From: Alligator mississippiensis
Lineage: Eukaryota; Chordata; Crocodylia; Alligatoridae
Direction: 5' to 3'
Length of the DNA: 64,000 nt
Assembly (NCBI RefSeq): GCF_030867095.1
Contig: NC_081824.1
Span: 176,584,933-176,648,932 of the forward strand
Shown: positions 1 to 13,996 of the stretch, in pieces
Layout of the letters: each line of letters begins with the position of its first letter
How positions within the stretch are numbered: the first letter of the stretch is position 1
Notes under the pieces: generated by a model
What the model was told of the DNA's origin: nothing
Databases searched by the model: none
Seen by the model: only the letters and a program-made list of their open reading frames with translations
Made by a program: the position numbers and the translations under genes

Positions 1-200
1 CAAGATGTGGGAGGCTGCTGAAGTGTGGTAATTGCCACGCTCCAGCAGACTCAATTAACTGAATCCGCTCTGACCCATTGGAATTACAGCACATTGGAGC
101 AGCCTCCGCACTAGTGTACAGGCACCCGGAGGTACTAAATGTAATGTGCGTTAGCAAAAGTGCATTAATGAACATGTAGACATGCCTACAGATTCCTAAC
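1..200. repeat. Fragment of an interspersed repeat family (cut by window start)
   Basis: The stretch around 75-140 (AATTACAGCACATTGGAGCA, then a run ending in AGGCACCC) recurs in diverged form at about 4630-4695. The part from 133 to 190, with GGTACT and GCATTAATGAACATGTAGAC, resembles the palindromic element at 7190-7360, which ends in GCATTAAAGTGCATGTGTAGA. This suggests one family with AT-rich TTAATG-type ends. No coding capacity is seen. The family name is not known to me, and the left boundary lies outside the window. Confidence 0.45.
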
Positions 201-302
201 AGTCATGTAAGGTTGATTCTGTTCCCTGAAAAACTGCTACTGTGTCTATTTTCATAATCTGCCTTTATCAGCATGCCTTAAGATGTCAGGAGGGAGAAAG
301 TA

Positions 303-440
303 GACCATCTGTCCAGTAGCTGAGCTGTTAGGACACCTGCTCAGGAAGTGGGAGACCTTGGTTCTAAGCCTCCATCATCCTGAGGAGGTTTGAACCCACA
401 CCTTCAACTTCTAGGAATGTATGTAGCCACTCTGCAGCGC
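303..440 (+). repeat. Probable tRNA-derived SINE head, degenerate
   Basis: The sequence CTGAGCTGTTAGGACACCTG followed about 30 bases later by GGTTCTAAGCC resembles the spaced A and B boxes of a tRNA-derived pol III promoter, as in reptilian tRNA/CORE SINEs. It does not fold into a plausible tRNA and the B box departs from GGTTCGANTCC, so it is called a SINE relic and not a tRNA gene. Confidence 0.4.
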
Positions 441-2226
441 TGACTACATTCTCTATCCATCCTGTTACACTGGGCCAGGGGGACACAGTCAAAGAATCAT
501 GCACCTAGAAGGAGGGAGAATTTCTTTTCTTGATAGTTTGAGACAGCTTAGGCATTGAGGAAATATCTGGATCCAAGGACAGAAGTGATCTCATTTTGTG
601 GATGTTTCCCAAATTCTTTTTGCAGATGCTTTAAGCCAAACTTGAAATTTCTTGGCTAAACAGTTTGAGTCAACATCTTGCCCCTGCTGAGATCTCATAC
701 CTTTGAGCAGTTTTTAGGGCCTGTTATTTCTTTGTATGAAGGACTTTCTATGAGGCTTTCCAAACACATTGTGGGACCCTTACATCTCCCGCAGAAAAGA
801 TATGAAAAACTGTTCTATGCGGTCAAAGAGTTAGGGGTTGATAACCTGCTTAAAGTGACCATACTTCCTGCAGGAGAGTTGTCCATGTCACACGTACTGT
901 TCAGCAGAGGTGACACACAAAGATAGGAACTAGTTACAGAGATTCAGGCAGAAAATCCCCCTAGCCAAGATGTAAGCGATGTGCTTACTACAAAAATTCT
1001 CCCTACAGGCTCCTTAAAAGCACAGCACAGTTCAGGAGTTCATAAACTAGGGGTCTCATGCATTTGCCCAGACACCCTAAGAAGCAGGCTTCAGTTGCTG
1101 GCAAAGATGGGACTTGCACAAATTTCTGTACTCTTTGCAAGGCTCATAGAAAACCTGCTCTTTCCTAGACAATACATACTCAGTTTGAACTAAATCAGCT
1201 TTAAAATGGATTTTAATTAAAGCAGCACAACTTCTTTGGTGAGACAAGGCCACAGGTCTTCTAAGGGCTTAGACAGGCACTGCATTTGTCCCATCATGTC
1301 AGCTGTTTTAGTGTGATAAAAAGCAGCTGGCCATACAATCAGGCTATTTGTCATATTAAAAAAATGGCCAATCTGTCCCCAAAATGGTGAATCCACAACA
1401 AAGAAGTTTATTTTATACTGTCTGTCTGCCTTTCTGGGACAAATTTAACATGTGGTTAGGTCTGAGAGACTCCCACTATCCCACAGTCCTCTGCTCCCTG
1501 ACTCCCTCCCCTTCAAGGGGGAAGGAAAGCAGTTGGCTTCCCTGACAGCTTGCTCAGGGCAGAGCTGTCATAGGCCCTGCAGGAAGGGCTTCAGGGAGCC
1601 CTGTCCTGGTTGCTGCTTGGAGGCAACAGGTTAGGGCTGTAGTGGCAGTGGGGGCTTGCAAGGTAGCAACAGTCTCTGGTCTCTGACTGATGCAATGGGC
1701 TCCAATATGAGGCTGCCTGTAAGCAGATAACTTTAAAGGGCTTGCAGGCATCCTGAGACTGGAAATGCCCGTCACATCCATCAATTGTTGCCACAGGCAA
1801 GCCTGTCAAATGAGCTTGTCTTGTTCACTGAAAGGCTCCCCTGGAGGCAAAGGGACCTAAACAGCAGGCCTTTATCACCCTCTGGTTGGAGAACATGACT
1901 ATGTGGCAACTTTGTCATGCAACCTTTGTAGCACTGCAAAAATAACATGTGGCAAAGGCCTAAGATCCACCAAAACTTTGAATCCTCTTCTTTGGTCTTC
2001 TAAACCTAATCTCAACCCTCCAGGTCCTCCCCTCCCCTCCTCTCCTCAATGGGCATGACAGCCTTCCCCTGTAAACAAGTGGGATTACAATGTGTTTAGC
2101 ACTTCATAGCAAACGCTCAGCTCTCTGCTGGAACCCCCGAGTTTGGTTTCATAATGACAATTGCTGGACCTGGTTCCTAGTCTCAAAGTGCCCTTTCTCA
2201 TTCTGCTACAAGGGAAAGTTTGAAGG
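441..2226. other. Unique-looking DNA, nothing recognised
   Basis: I see no conserved domain, RNA gene or clear repeat. Short open frames of 60-90 codons (for example around 678-926 and 981-1193) have ordinary composition for chance frames and match no family I recognise. Confidence 0.5.
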
Positions 2227-2245
2227 GCGCGCGCATATGCGCGTG

Positions 2246-2311
<66 letters not shown>
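2227..2311. repeat. (CA)n microsatellite with GC/GT leader; 85-bp alternating purine-pyrimidine tract
   Basis: From 2227 to 2311 every base alternates purine and pyrimidine. A GC-rich leader (2227-2253, including GCGCATATGCGCG) runs directly into about 28 CA units (2254-2309). Such tracts are known to favour left-handed Z-DNA and to be length-polymorphic. The Cys/Val and His/Thr repeat proteins that can be read from it are artefacts of the dinucleotide repeat. Confidence 0.95.
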
Positions 2312-4604
<2,293 letters not shown>

Positions 4605-4705
4605 TGGGGACACTAATACATGAGACTCTGGAGTCTGCCGGAGTGCTGTGATTACAGTGCATCAGAGCAGCATCGCTGCACATGTGTAGGCACCCAGGGT
4701 TTTAA
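4605..4705. repeat. Second copy of the repeat at window start
   Basis: GATTACAGTGCATCAGAGCA followed by a segment ending in GTAGGCACCC is similar to 88-135. The similarity fades past GGCACCC. The family is not identified. Confidence 0.45.
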
Positions 4706-5040
4706 AGCTAGATCTACTATAGAACATTTTCTTGGTACAGCAGAGTTAGTGAAAGTCAGTGTCTTCTTGTGTAAATAGTCAACTGCATACTGGGTATTAG
4801 TAAAAGGAGTGTTGCTTGCAAGCCAAGGGATTCCTTTTGTGATATTTTTAAATACCCTACTGTTATTCTGATAAGAAAGTACTTTTTCCTGTAAAACTTA
4901 TGTCACTTGGGAAACCAGGATACATACGCATTTTATATATAATACATATATAGGTACTAAGTATGTGCTACTAAATATTATATATAAAATGACAAAAGTA
5001 CATATATAGGTACCTTAGCATATACAATGTTATATTTATT
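4706..5040. other. AT-rich spacer with a short near-duplication
   Basis: ACATATATAGGTAC occurs at about 4944 and again at about 4999, within TA-rich DNA. Nothing else is recognised. Confidence 0.45.
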
Positions 5041-5230
5041 AGAGGCGCACCGATATATCGGTCAATATTGTATCAATACCAATAAAAGGACAATTAACAT
5101 TATTGGCAATTGGCTTTTTTTGGCCCATGTGGCTGATAATGTCACCAATAAATGCTGTGTGCATGTGCACAGCCACAGCATGCATGCAGCCAGAAATGCA
5201 GCCCAGCAGCTTGGAGAGCAGCGTCTGGCT
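5041..5230 (+). mobile_element. Left end of a hAT-like DNA element with TATCGG-type subterminal palindromes
   Basis: The block opens AGAGGCGCACC and runs into a perfect 14-bp palindrome, ACCGATATATCGGT (5049-5062), followed by further degenerate TATCGG/TATTGGC motifs out to about 5150. An AGAGGTGCAC-like terminus plus clustered subterminal palindromes is typical of non-autonomous hAT elements. I did not find a matching right terminus, so the element is either truncated or disrupted by the GC-rich material that follows. Confidence 0.5.
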
Positions 5231-5394
5231 GGTAAATATGTGGGGGGGAACAGGTGTGGGGGAGGGAAGGAGCATGGTGGCGACAGATCAAGGCCCCTAC
5301 AATGAGGGAGGGAATGGGGTTAGGGCAGGGGCTGGGCCAGGTGCTGCCCAGCTGAGGAGGGACGTGGGATGGAGCCATGGGCAGTTTGTCTGAC
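5231..5394. other. G-rich entry to the foldback region
   Basis: This is purine/G-rich DNA between the TATCGG-type terminus and the large inverted repeat. It probably belongs to the same transposon-derived block. No coding function is recognised. Confidence 0.35.
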
Positions 5395-5880
5395 AGGTGC
5401 AGGGGTGGCTCCCACCACTTTGCACACCCCCAGGAGAGGCATGGGGGACATTTGCCTCTTGTATATGTGTCGGGGGTGAGGGCGGGCTGCTTGCTGTGGG
5501 CTTGAGGCTGTGCCGGCCTGTTCCTGGGGGGGGGGGGCTGAGCTGGGGCTGTGTTTGGGGTGGGCGGGGGTGGGAAAGCAGTGGCAGTGCTGGGAGGGGG
5601 GAATACAGTGAATTTTGGGGTGGCTCTAGTGCCCCCCTGTAGTCACCCTTCCCAGTGTTGCCACCGTCCACCCTTTCCCTGCCCACCCTGAGTGCAGCCC
5701 CGACCCAGCCCCCGTGCTGGGAAGAGGCTGACGCAGCCTCTGGCCCCAAGCCTGCAGCCCACCCTCACCCTGCACACAAATCAGGGGGGAACATGCCCCC
5801 CATGCCACCCACAGGGGTGCATGCAGCAGTGGGAAACACCCCCCCCCATGCACCCCCAGGTGAGCCATCTGCAGCTCAGG
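5395..5880. repeat. Large imperfect inverted repeat (foldback), arms about 240 bp
   Basis: The left arm at about 5395-5635 and the reverse complement of about 5640-5880 carry the same ordered blocks: GCATGGGGG, a TGAGGGYGGGCTGC block, a GCTTG/GAGGCTG block, GGGCTG, GGGTGGGC, and GGGGTGGCTCTAGTG meeting CACTAGAGCCACCCC near the centre. The arms are diverged and interrupted by a 12-G run. Open frames here (up to 150 codons, minus strand, 5297-5749) are Pro/Ser/Gly-rich artefacts of composition. Confidence 0.7.
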
Positions 5881-5919
5881 CCCCGCAAACTCCACCATAA
5901 TTCAAACCCTGGGCATGGG

Positions 5920-6140
5920 GTTTGTGGGGCCCATATGTGGGATGTGTGTGGATATGTCTGCATGTGGGGGTGTGTGGGTATGTGTGGATATAGGTGGGTA
6001 TGGGGGGTTTGTGGGGATGGATATGGGGTTTGTGGGGGGCTGTGGGGTATGTGGAGGGGAGGGTGGCTGGGTGTGGGTGTATGTGGTGGGGTGTGCATGC
6101 AGAGCAGAGGTGCACAGCTGAGTGTGTGGGGGGGGGTATG
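5920..6140. repeat. GT/G-rich minisatellite-like tract
   Basis: Degenerate units built on GTGGGTATGTGTG and GGGTTTGTGGGGATG run through this block. A similar tract lies at about 44,740-44,830 inside another DNA element, which suggests both came with related transposons. Long His/Thr/Pro frames on the minus strand are by-products. Confidence 0.65.
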
Positions 6141-6379
6141 AGGGAGGCTTTGAATTTATGGTGGGGTATGCATGGGAGCTGCCTGCACACCCCCCTGAGC
6201 TAGTCAGCAACCGCCCCCACCCCACAACAGCCTGAAGCCCATGCGCCCTGAGGCATCTCCCCGCCATTGCCAACAGTGCACAGCCCCAGCCTGCCCCACA
6301 CCTGCTTTACACTACCCAGCTGTTCTGCATCCTGCCGTCCCTAGGCATGTAGTGGGGCTCTGACGCTGGACTGCCTTTC

Positions 6380-7173
6380 TAGACAGCCCATGTGGTGGCG
6401 GCTCCTTCTAGCTGCTGCCGCAGCTGGCCCCAGCCTCAAGGACCTATGCACACAGCCCTGACCTGGTGGGCCTTGTGCTTGCTCTGGACTCACCCACCCA
6501 AGCTCAGCTGCTGCAGCAGGAGTGGTAGCTGGGCATTAAATTGCTTGGCATGGGAGAAAAGCCAGCTCCTTCCCCTCTCTACTGCCAGGTGCTTCCTACT
6601 GCAGCCACCTGCAGCCCCTGCTGCACTAGGCTGCCCTGTGTCTGTGCTGTCACCACTGCCTGGGCTACCCAGCACCTGCTCTGCATTGTCACCACTGCCC
6701 CACTGGGCAGCCCAGAGGTTGTGCTGATGACGGTGGAGATTCAGGGCAGCTCAGTGTGGTGCAGGCTCCAGGTGGCTGCAGCAGGAAGTGCCTGGGGGCA
6801 CGGGGAGGGAGGTGAAAGGAAGGGGCTGTTGTTCCCCCACACCAAGCAACAGTTTCTGCCTGGCTGCCACCACTGCTGCTGCTCATCCCAGAAAGGTAAG
6901 TCTGGAACAAGCACGGGGAGCACTGGGCTGGTCCCTGCTGGTACTGTGGGGTAGGGGCCAGTGGTGGGGCAGCCAGAAGGAGCCACCACTGCCTGGCCTG
7001 CCTAGAAATGCAGTCCAGCTGTGGAGGTGCCACAGCCCCATTGTGTGCCCAGGGGACAGCAGGATGTGCCATGGCCAGGTGGTGCCTGGGCCAAACGGGA
7101 CCAAGGGACCTGCTGTGGGCTGGACAAAGCCCCTTCATGCACCACATCCAGCCCACAGGCTGTATTTTGACCA
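6380..7173 (+). mobile_element. Right part of a hAT-like element related to the 44.35-45.55 kb copy
   Basis: The right end (CCAGCCCACAGGCTGTATTTTGACCA, read in two pieces around 7145-7170, ending CCACCACTG) resembles the GGCCGCATTTTGCCCACCCCTG-type ends of the elements ending at 24,022 and 45,548. Inside, AGCAACAGTTTCTGCC with a following CACGGGG block (6845-6920) parallels AGCAGCAGTTTCTGCC with ACACGGGG at 45,362-45,423. The left end was not located, so the boundary given is approximate. No transposase is seen; open frames are GC-rich chance frames. Confidence 0.5.
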
Positions 7174-7189
7174 CCACTGGTATGCACAT

Positions 7190-7360
7190 TCATTAATATG
7201 CGTTTGCTAATACTCATTAAATTTGGTACCTCCACTGTGAGGTACTAGAAAAAGGCACATTAGCCTATTTTAATGCACATTAACAAAAGCAAACTTTTTT
7301 GTGACACTTTAATGTGCATTAAAATAGGCTAATGTGCATTAAAGTGCATGTGTAGATATG
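7190..7360. mobile_element. Small palindromic DNA element (MITE-like)
   Basis: A perfect 29-bp inverted repeat lies at 7255-7283 and 7309-7337 around a 25-bp loop; each arm includes GCACATTAGCCTATTTTAAT or its complement. The outer flank (CATTAATATGCG, GGTACCTCC) resembles the repeat at the window start. No target duplication was defined. Structure and recurrence point to a foldback-type non-autonomous transposon. Confidence 0.6.
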
Positions 7361-7689
7361 CTCACACACTCATAAGCCAAGGCCAAACCATGGGGCAAAC
7401 TCAGACTGGGAGATACAAAAATGTATCAGGTCAATGTGATTTTGACCATACTACACACATGTGTATATGTATGTATGTATGTGTATACACACACATTGTT
7501 TATTATGCATACACACATATCAATTATTTATTTGTTGCATTAACTGAACACATTTTTCGTAGGATCATTTTCTTCTACACTAGGAGGGGCTGTTGGAAGA
7601 ACTATATCACCAAACATTTTCTAGTGTAGACAAGCCTTTGTAGTCTGATGAGTATGTAGGTGTTTTATGATCAGGAAATAAATCAGGGC
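7361..7689. other. Spacer with TATG/CA microsatellite
   Basis: A TGTATATGTATGTATG-type tract merges into a short CA run at 7459-7495. Nothing else is recognised. Confidence 0.55.
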
Positions 7690-8030
7690 TTGATCACTTA
7701 GAAGGTGGGACTGAGTACGCAGCAAATCTGCAGATGACACCAAGGAGGGTAGAGCTCCAGACACATTAGAGAACAGGATTAGGATTCAGAATGATCTTGA
7801 TAAATTGGAAAATGGTCCAAAATTAATCCAATGAAATTTAATAAGGACAACTGCAAGGTCCTGCACCTGGGATGGGACAATGAAATGCACTAGTACAGAC
7901 TGGGGAACAACTGGCAACATAGTGAGAATCTGGGGGTTATAGTGGACCACTAACTGAATATGAATCTACAGTGTCCTCTGGCTGTGAAAAAAGCCAGTTG
8001 CACACCAAGTAGTGGTAATAGGAGTGTCAC
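7690..8030 (+). mobile_element. Old CR1 LINE fragment (reverse transcriptase region)
   Basis: GCAGATGACACCAAGGAGG (about 7731) corresponds to the FADDTKLWG catalytic block of CR1 reverse transcriptase, and AACTGCAAGGTCCTGCACCT (about 7849) to the KCKVLHLG block found about 60 residues later in the better copies here. The reading frame is broken and no continuous protein is encoded. It is a much older copy than those at 53 and 59 kb. Confidence 0.75.
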
Positions 8031-10383
8031 CTGCAGGTCAAGGGAATTGATTCTTCCATTCTGAGTTCAATTCCAGTCCTACTTCTTTATAACTCTGTGA
8101 TGCTAACACAAAATTGCATTGATATGATACATTTTTATATCTCCCAGTCTGAGCTTGTCCCATAGTTTGGCCTTAGCTTCTGAGCCAAGAACCTGGTGGT
8201 TCACCAGAAGCCTGGAAAAATACCATTGACTTCCATGGTCTCCAATACCTAATACATGCCATTGAGTATATGTATGCATGTATATATGTATGTACATATA
8301 TATTCATACATGGAGTTTAAAACATGTAGTTTTCATTTAAGTCCTGTTTTTATGCACTTGTTCATGGTTATAAAAGAAGTTCAATACTTGTATGATCTAT
8401 AATAGCAAGGATCACTCTCCCTTTAAACGCAGCTTAATAGATACAAGTTAAAACTGACAGCTTTTTCAGTAATGAACTCTTTTATATTCAGGCAGCAGCA
8501 GAGACAAGTGGAGAATGGCTGCAACACCAGGGTATCTCAAACAATCACATCCTCTACTCCCAGATATTCCTTTAAAAAATTAATTTTCCCCTCCCTCTCT
8601 CCAGGTTTTTATAGACTTTCCTGTTATGACCCACCAATATTGGGCTGTTTATTAATTAAAATGTGGTATAAAGCTCAGTCTCAAGCATTTGGGTTAGTTC
8701 AAATGTAACAAAGTCCCTCTGTGGTCCTTTATCCCTATGTATAAAATTACTTTCCAGAGCTTTCTCATTTTAGAGCTCATTCTTTCTCATTGTCAGGAAT
8801 GAAATATAAACCTTTGCAATTTAGGCTGGTCTCAAAATCTCTGAGATATGAATATTGCCTTCTAATTTGTTTGGGAATGGGGGTGGAGGTAGGGGGGGGG
8901 AAACCGCTGCGCTTATAAAAAGCAGGACTAGAAAAAAATATTACATGCAGGGACTGAATTTATGCAGCCTTTTCACTAATGGGCAAATGTGAGGGCACTG
9001 AAGGAATGAGTTTATTGAGGCTACACTAATGATGGATTTTTGGACACATAAGAGTATTCAGATCACAGGGTCCTGATTCAACACACACTAAAAAAAGTCC
9101 TCTTTATTTTTCAGTGCCTCAAATCCAGCAAATAATTAGGGAGCTTAGTTATTACTCTTATATTTTACAGGGTAATACCATTAGTTTGCTGTCTGATTTG
9201 ATGATATACTACATCTGCTTCAATGCTTAAGGGCAAAAGTTATTCAACTATATTTTATTTTTCTTCTCACTTTATGACAAGGTTCTCTACTCTCAAGCTA
9301 GATGCATAGTTTGTGACTGTTTGACACCCTTTTGGTCCGAATCATTATATGTAAGCAGTGTCAGTCATGGGAATGGGGAGGGTGGAAGAGGTAATGCTGT
9401 AATTCACCCTCTGCTCATAATCCCAGAAAGACTGGAATGGAATTATGAACACTGCCAGTATTCAAATTGTCAGCATTACAGTTCAGAGTCGACACCTTTT
9501 TAGATAAATAGAGCAGATCGCACCCTTTTTAGATATGCTATTCAGGCAGCTTATCTTCAGAGCTAGGGAGATAGCAGTGCAGTAGACTAAAATGGGGAAG
9601 CTTTCTGTTTGAAAGCATAGGTACTAAAAATGTAGGACTGATTCTTCTAGTTCTTAATTTTAAACCAGGATAAGCCCACTTATTTTTCCAGAGTTGCTCC
9701 TGACTTACACCAGTGTGAGTTAAAGGAGAATCTGGATCTTACTGTGATTCTTAAATAAAACATATATTGTGCTCCCAAAGAGCCAGAGAAGTGACGTTAC
9801 ACCACATCATAGGGTACTGACTATATAGGTCCTTGCAAGTAGAACTCTGGGCCCACTTCTGCAGCCTGGTTCCACGGGAAGCTTGCTGTAGTACCATGGA
9901 TTCTGTAGCAATAAGAGGAGTATGCCATCATTGGCCTTGCATGTACCAGCTTGCTGATGCCATCATCTGTAGAAAGCAGGGGTAGTCACATAAGCAGTTT
10001 CTCCTCTTTGGTAGATTAGCCCTAAATCTGAGATGATTCGCAAGGGTGTGAAGTCACAAAATGATGTGACAATTGCAGGTGGTCTGCCATCAAGACAGTG
10101 CCTGTTATAGGACTCCACAAATTACCACTGAGAGTATTTATTGTTTGCATTATGGTAATGTCCAGGGGCCCCTGTCAAGGATCAGGACTCCTCATGTAAA
10201 TCACTTATGCAGATAAGGACAGAGTCTCTACTCAAAAGAGCTTGTGGTCAAGGATTCTTATAACGTGTGATAAGTGGATGAAACAGAAAAGTGGGGATGA
10301 GGAGAGGAGTGGAGGGGTAGTGGTAGGAGAAAGCAGAGGCAAGTTGACCATGCTTTTACATACTAGGCAGGGGTGCTGGCCTG
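8031..10383. other. Mostly unique AT-rich DNA
   Basis: There is a short TATG/TA microsatellite at 8270-8310. I see no recognisable gene, RNA or repeat in the rest. Confidence 0.45.
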
Positions 10384-10497
10384 CAGTAACGTAACTAAGG
10401 ATGGGGGACCAGGGTTCAAGAATGGCTGCCATCACCACTCCTGGTCCATCTGCCACTGCTGCCACCCAGGGTGCAGAACCTGCTGGTTATGCCGCTG
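10384..10497. mobile_element. Short hAT-type MITE candidate (114 bp)
   Basis: The left end CAGTAACGTAACTAAG pairs with the right end CTGGTTATGCCGCTG, whose complement is CAGCGGCATAACCAG. This agrees with the CAGTGGCGTAACTA type of hAT terminus seen across vertebrates. The flanking 8-mers CTGGCCTG and TCAGCCTG share only their last five bases, so the target duplication is weak. Confidence 0.45.
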
Positions 10498-13400
10498 TCA
10501 GCCTGCCAACTGTCCAGCCAGATTTTGAGATCTCTGCAGCAAAGCAAACAGGAAGCATTTCTTGATTTGGTGGGTACATTGTTGGTCGGGGTCTCACTGT
10601 CTGCTTCAGGGAGGCTCAGGAGAAGAGGCATTGTTGGCGTGAAGTTGTAGGAGCCCTGTTACCTGCCCATCTAGTGAAATAGTTTCCTTTTGTCTGCTGA
10701 ATCTTGATGGCAGGTGGGTGATCCCAGTCAGAGAGGCTGCAAAGTACCTGACACATCATCAGGTTAGTTTTTCGATTTTTAAAAGTACTTAATGGTAATG
10801 ATTGCTTTCCTCTATGGGGTACTGGATTGGTTTTCAGAGCGAGATATAAACCATTTCCCTCTTGGCCCAACATGACTGGATCTTCTGCACTGACATTTTG
10901 TGCATAGAATTTGAAACAGAATTGACAAACCTTTACAGTAAACCAAGATACTTACCCTGTAATGGGGAAATCAGCTGCTGTTACTACTATGTAAGTCAAC
11001 ATGTGAAGCATCTTTATGATGCTAAGTTCAATTCCACTGCAAAGCACCTTGTAAGATTTTGAGCGTGGACTAATGAAGCCATTTCCTCAAGCTAATCTGA
11101 CTACATTTCTTCAGCATCTGATGTGCAAAGTCTTGACTGGCTCACCTCATTGGAAGAGGAGCCCTTAGATCCTTGGCATGTCATGGAGACCTGCCAGGTA
11201 ATAAGCAATGGTATCTGGAGCTTCTGAAGTGATAAAAATCGAGTCTTTGACAGTAACAAATGTATGGTGCCAGAGTAAAAGCTGAAGCAGTCAGTGAATT
11301 GGAATGGATGTCTTTGCACACATGTCAGCTGTTTGAAGGAAAGGAGTAGCTGGCATCAGATGTGGGAGATAAGCTGATTGGCGAAGTGCAATATGCAGAC
11401 TGTTATGAACTGGCTCTGAGTGAATCGACTGGCACAGTGACTAAATGGGCATTTTTGGCTGTGATTTGTATGGTTTCTAAGCTTCACAGCAGGGCATTCC
11501 AGGTTCTCGCACACCTGCTGATGTGAACTGGAGCAGATAATGAACTGGATACCCTAGTCAAGTCTTCCGAATGAGGCTGGCACTCATTTTACAAGTATGG
11601 CATCACTGGTGGCAGATGGTGCCACATGCGTGATGAGCTCTGAAAATAGAGTGGTGGCACATTTTGAAAGGCCTGAATCTGGATTCTTAGTGGCTTATTC
11701 CTACATTATCCTTCAAATGGTCCCCTGTGTGTGCTGGATTGGCAGAAGAATATTCAGAACCCAAGAACACCATTAAGAAATTAATTAACCATTGCAGGTC
11801 AACATTGGCTCTTGCTGCCTTATTTTGTGGGTTTTGGACCTAGTAGTCAAGGCTGATAAGCTGCTTCTAGGCAGCCTCACCAATCTGGTAAATAACATGT
11901 TTGAAAATAATTTGGGGGAATTAAAAGAAGAGCAGGTCCACAGCTAAGATACAGTACATTAAGGCCAAAATTGGGTAGGATTGATGACTGTGCCACATTG
12001 CAAACACCAGCTGACCTGCCAGAAGGATGTCATCAGATACTCAACAAGAGACTAAGGAGAACATCAAAATAGGCAAGGCTGAGACTCACCAGCACAGATA
12101 GTTGAGAAACTGGAGAAAATAAAGGTGTATAACAAAGACAGCTAGAACCAAAAGTGGCCCTAAAAAACAGAAAGAAGTCAGCCTATGTCTCTCTCTCCAA
12201 CAGAATGAGTTTTAAATGATAGCTCTCCTCTAACCCTGTTCCACTGTATGAAAGAGATGGCTTGTGAAACATCAGTATGGCTTTCTGAAAGGCAGGTGGA
12301 GGCTTTTTTAATGTCTATGATCTTTAGTGAAGGCACTCAACACTTGCTATCCTGTCCAGATTAGCTGCTGATTTTTGTAATACGTGGGTTTGTGTTTTAC
12401 TATTATGGTAACTCTGTTACCATTGGGATTTTTTTGAAGGCCTGGAAACACATAGTTGTCTTCAGATATGAATGTACTCACTCAGATAACTGGAAGCAGC
12501 ATACCAAGGGGATTGAGAAAAAACTCTGGTACATGAAGTTTCATAGAATAGTCTTATAGAAGCAGAAATTGAAACTACACATGGGAACACATTCAGTCCA
12601 AGATTAGCTGGCGTATGGCAGAGACATTTCTACAAGCCAAATTTGCTTTGTGCTTTAGAAGCATGAAAATAAAGTCCATGTCTAGTTACCTCCTTGATTT
12701 GCCTCGCGATTGCTGCTGAGAAACAACTTTTGACCTACCCGAGCCCAGCAGTAAGGCAGTGTTGGCAGTTCAAAGATGTCCTGAGTATGAACCCCAGGGC
12801 TGCTCTCAGGCTGCCTGCCTCTGGGGTGCCTGTGCAGGACCACTTGAAGCTACATACATGGCCCAACCACCAGACTTGGGTACATCTGGAGTGGGAGTGA
12901 ATGGGTAGGTCTTGTTTCTCAGTGGTAGTCCCAGGCTCAGCAGGGAGGCAGTGCAGACTGGGCCAAAGAATGTGCTCACCATGTTCAGGTATTTAAAAAA
13001 AGAATCTCTCTGAATCACAAAGGACTTGGACAACATTTTTTAAGATCACACACTTGTATGGAACTCAGAAATGCTGGGGGCATATCTCCATGTTATATTT
13101 TTCATGCTCACAAATGTTCTGAATGAATGTTACTACCAGGTGCCCTTCTAAGTTGTTTAAAGCTCCAGAAGCATGAGAGAAAGAGAAGAATGCTCTACAG
13201 GTGTGAGTAGGGGTTAGGAGGGGATACTTCCAATACAGATGCTTTGGTACATTCCAAAGGACTTCCCAGGATTTATTGACATGTTTAAAAAAAAAAGAAA
13301 AGTTTGTTAAAAGTGAATATAGAAGGAACTGGATTGATGGCCATGGGGAACAGAGCTGTCTGTGTGTCCTTGGGCCAGGGAGAAAATGTGTGTAAAGGTG

Positions 13401-13989
13401 CAAGTTTCTTCTGTACCATGTTCCACCAACACATGGCTGTTCTCTTCTAGGTAGGCCAGGTTGGGGTCTACCCGGAGAGGAAGGGATTTCCAAAACAAAC
13501 AAAAAAATAAAAACCCACCACATACAAGTTTGTTTTATCTTCCCACCCTCATTACCCAGTTTTCTTTTGGCTTTTAGCTAGTAGCAGAAGTGACAAGCAG
13601 AAGTGAACTAAAAGTACCATGGGAAGTTTGCCCTTGGTGTCCTTCAGTGCAGTTTTACTATATCAAAAGGTTTGATTCAGAATCAAATGTGTAACTAAAC
13701 TAAGCAGGATGACACCACGCATTCTGTGGCAGCTTCTTGTATGTATCCGAGTTACAGCTACTTATCGTACTTAAATGAGCTTCCAGCGCTATCCACTCTG
13801 CATGGCTGACAAAGCAGTGGGAGAGCAGTGAGGCATCTGTAGGCATATGTGGGATCAGCTGGTCTGAAAGTGGGCATTTTCTGGGACTGATCTTGCCTCT
13901 TGCATTATGAATAAATGTGACAGTGAAATTCAGGTCCAGTCCTGCTGTGACATGCCAGGTGGAGCTGTCAGGACCGACAGGTAGAAAAG
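10498..13989. other. Unique-looking DNA, nothing recognised
   Basis: Several 60-150 codon frames exist, the longest on the minus strand at 13,065-13,523, but none shows a known domain, signal peptide or splice context I can support. Confidence 0.4.
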
Positions 13990-13996
13990 CAATCTT

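Noticed and set aside
303..380. tRNA gene
   Set aside because: Only box-like words remain and no cloverleaf forms; a SINE head is a better reading.
5297..6273. Pro/Ser/His-rich frames of 100-150 codons on both strands
   Set aside because: They overlap in several phases across a GC-rich foldback and GT minisatellite, which produces long frames by composition.
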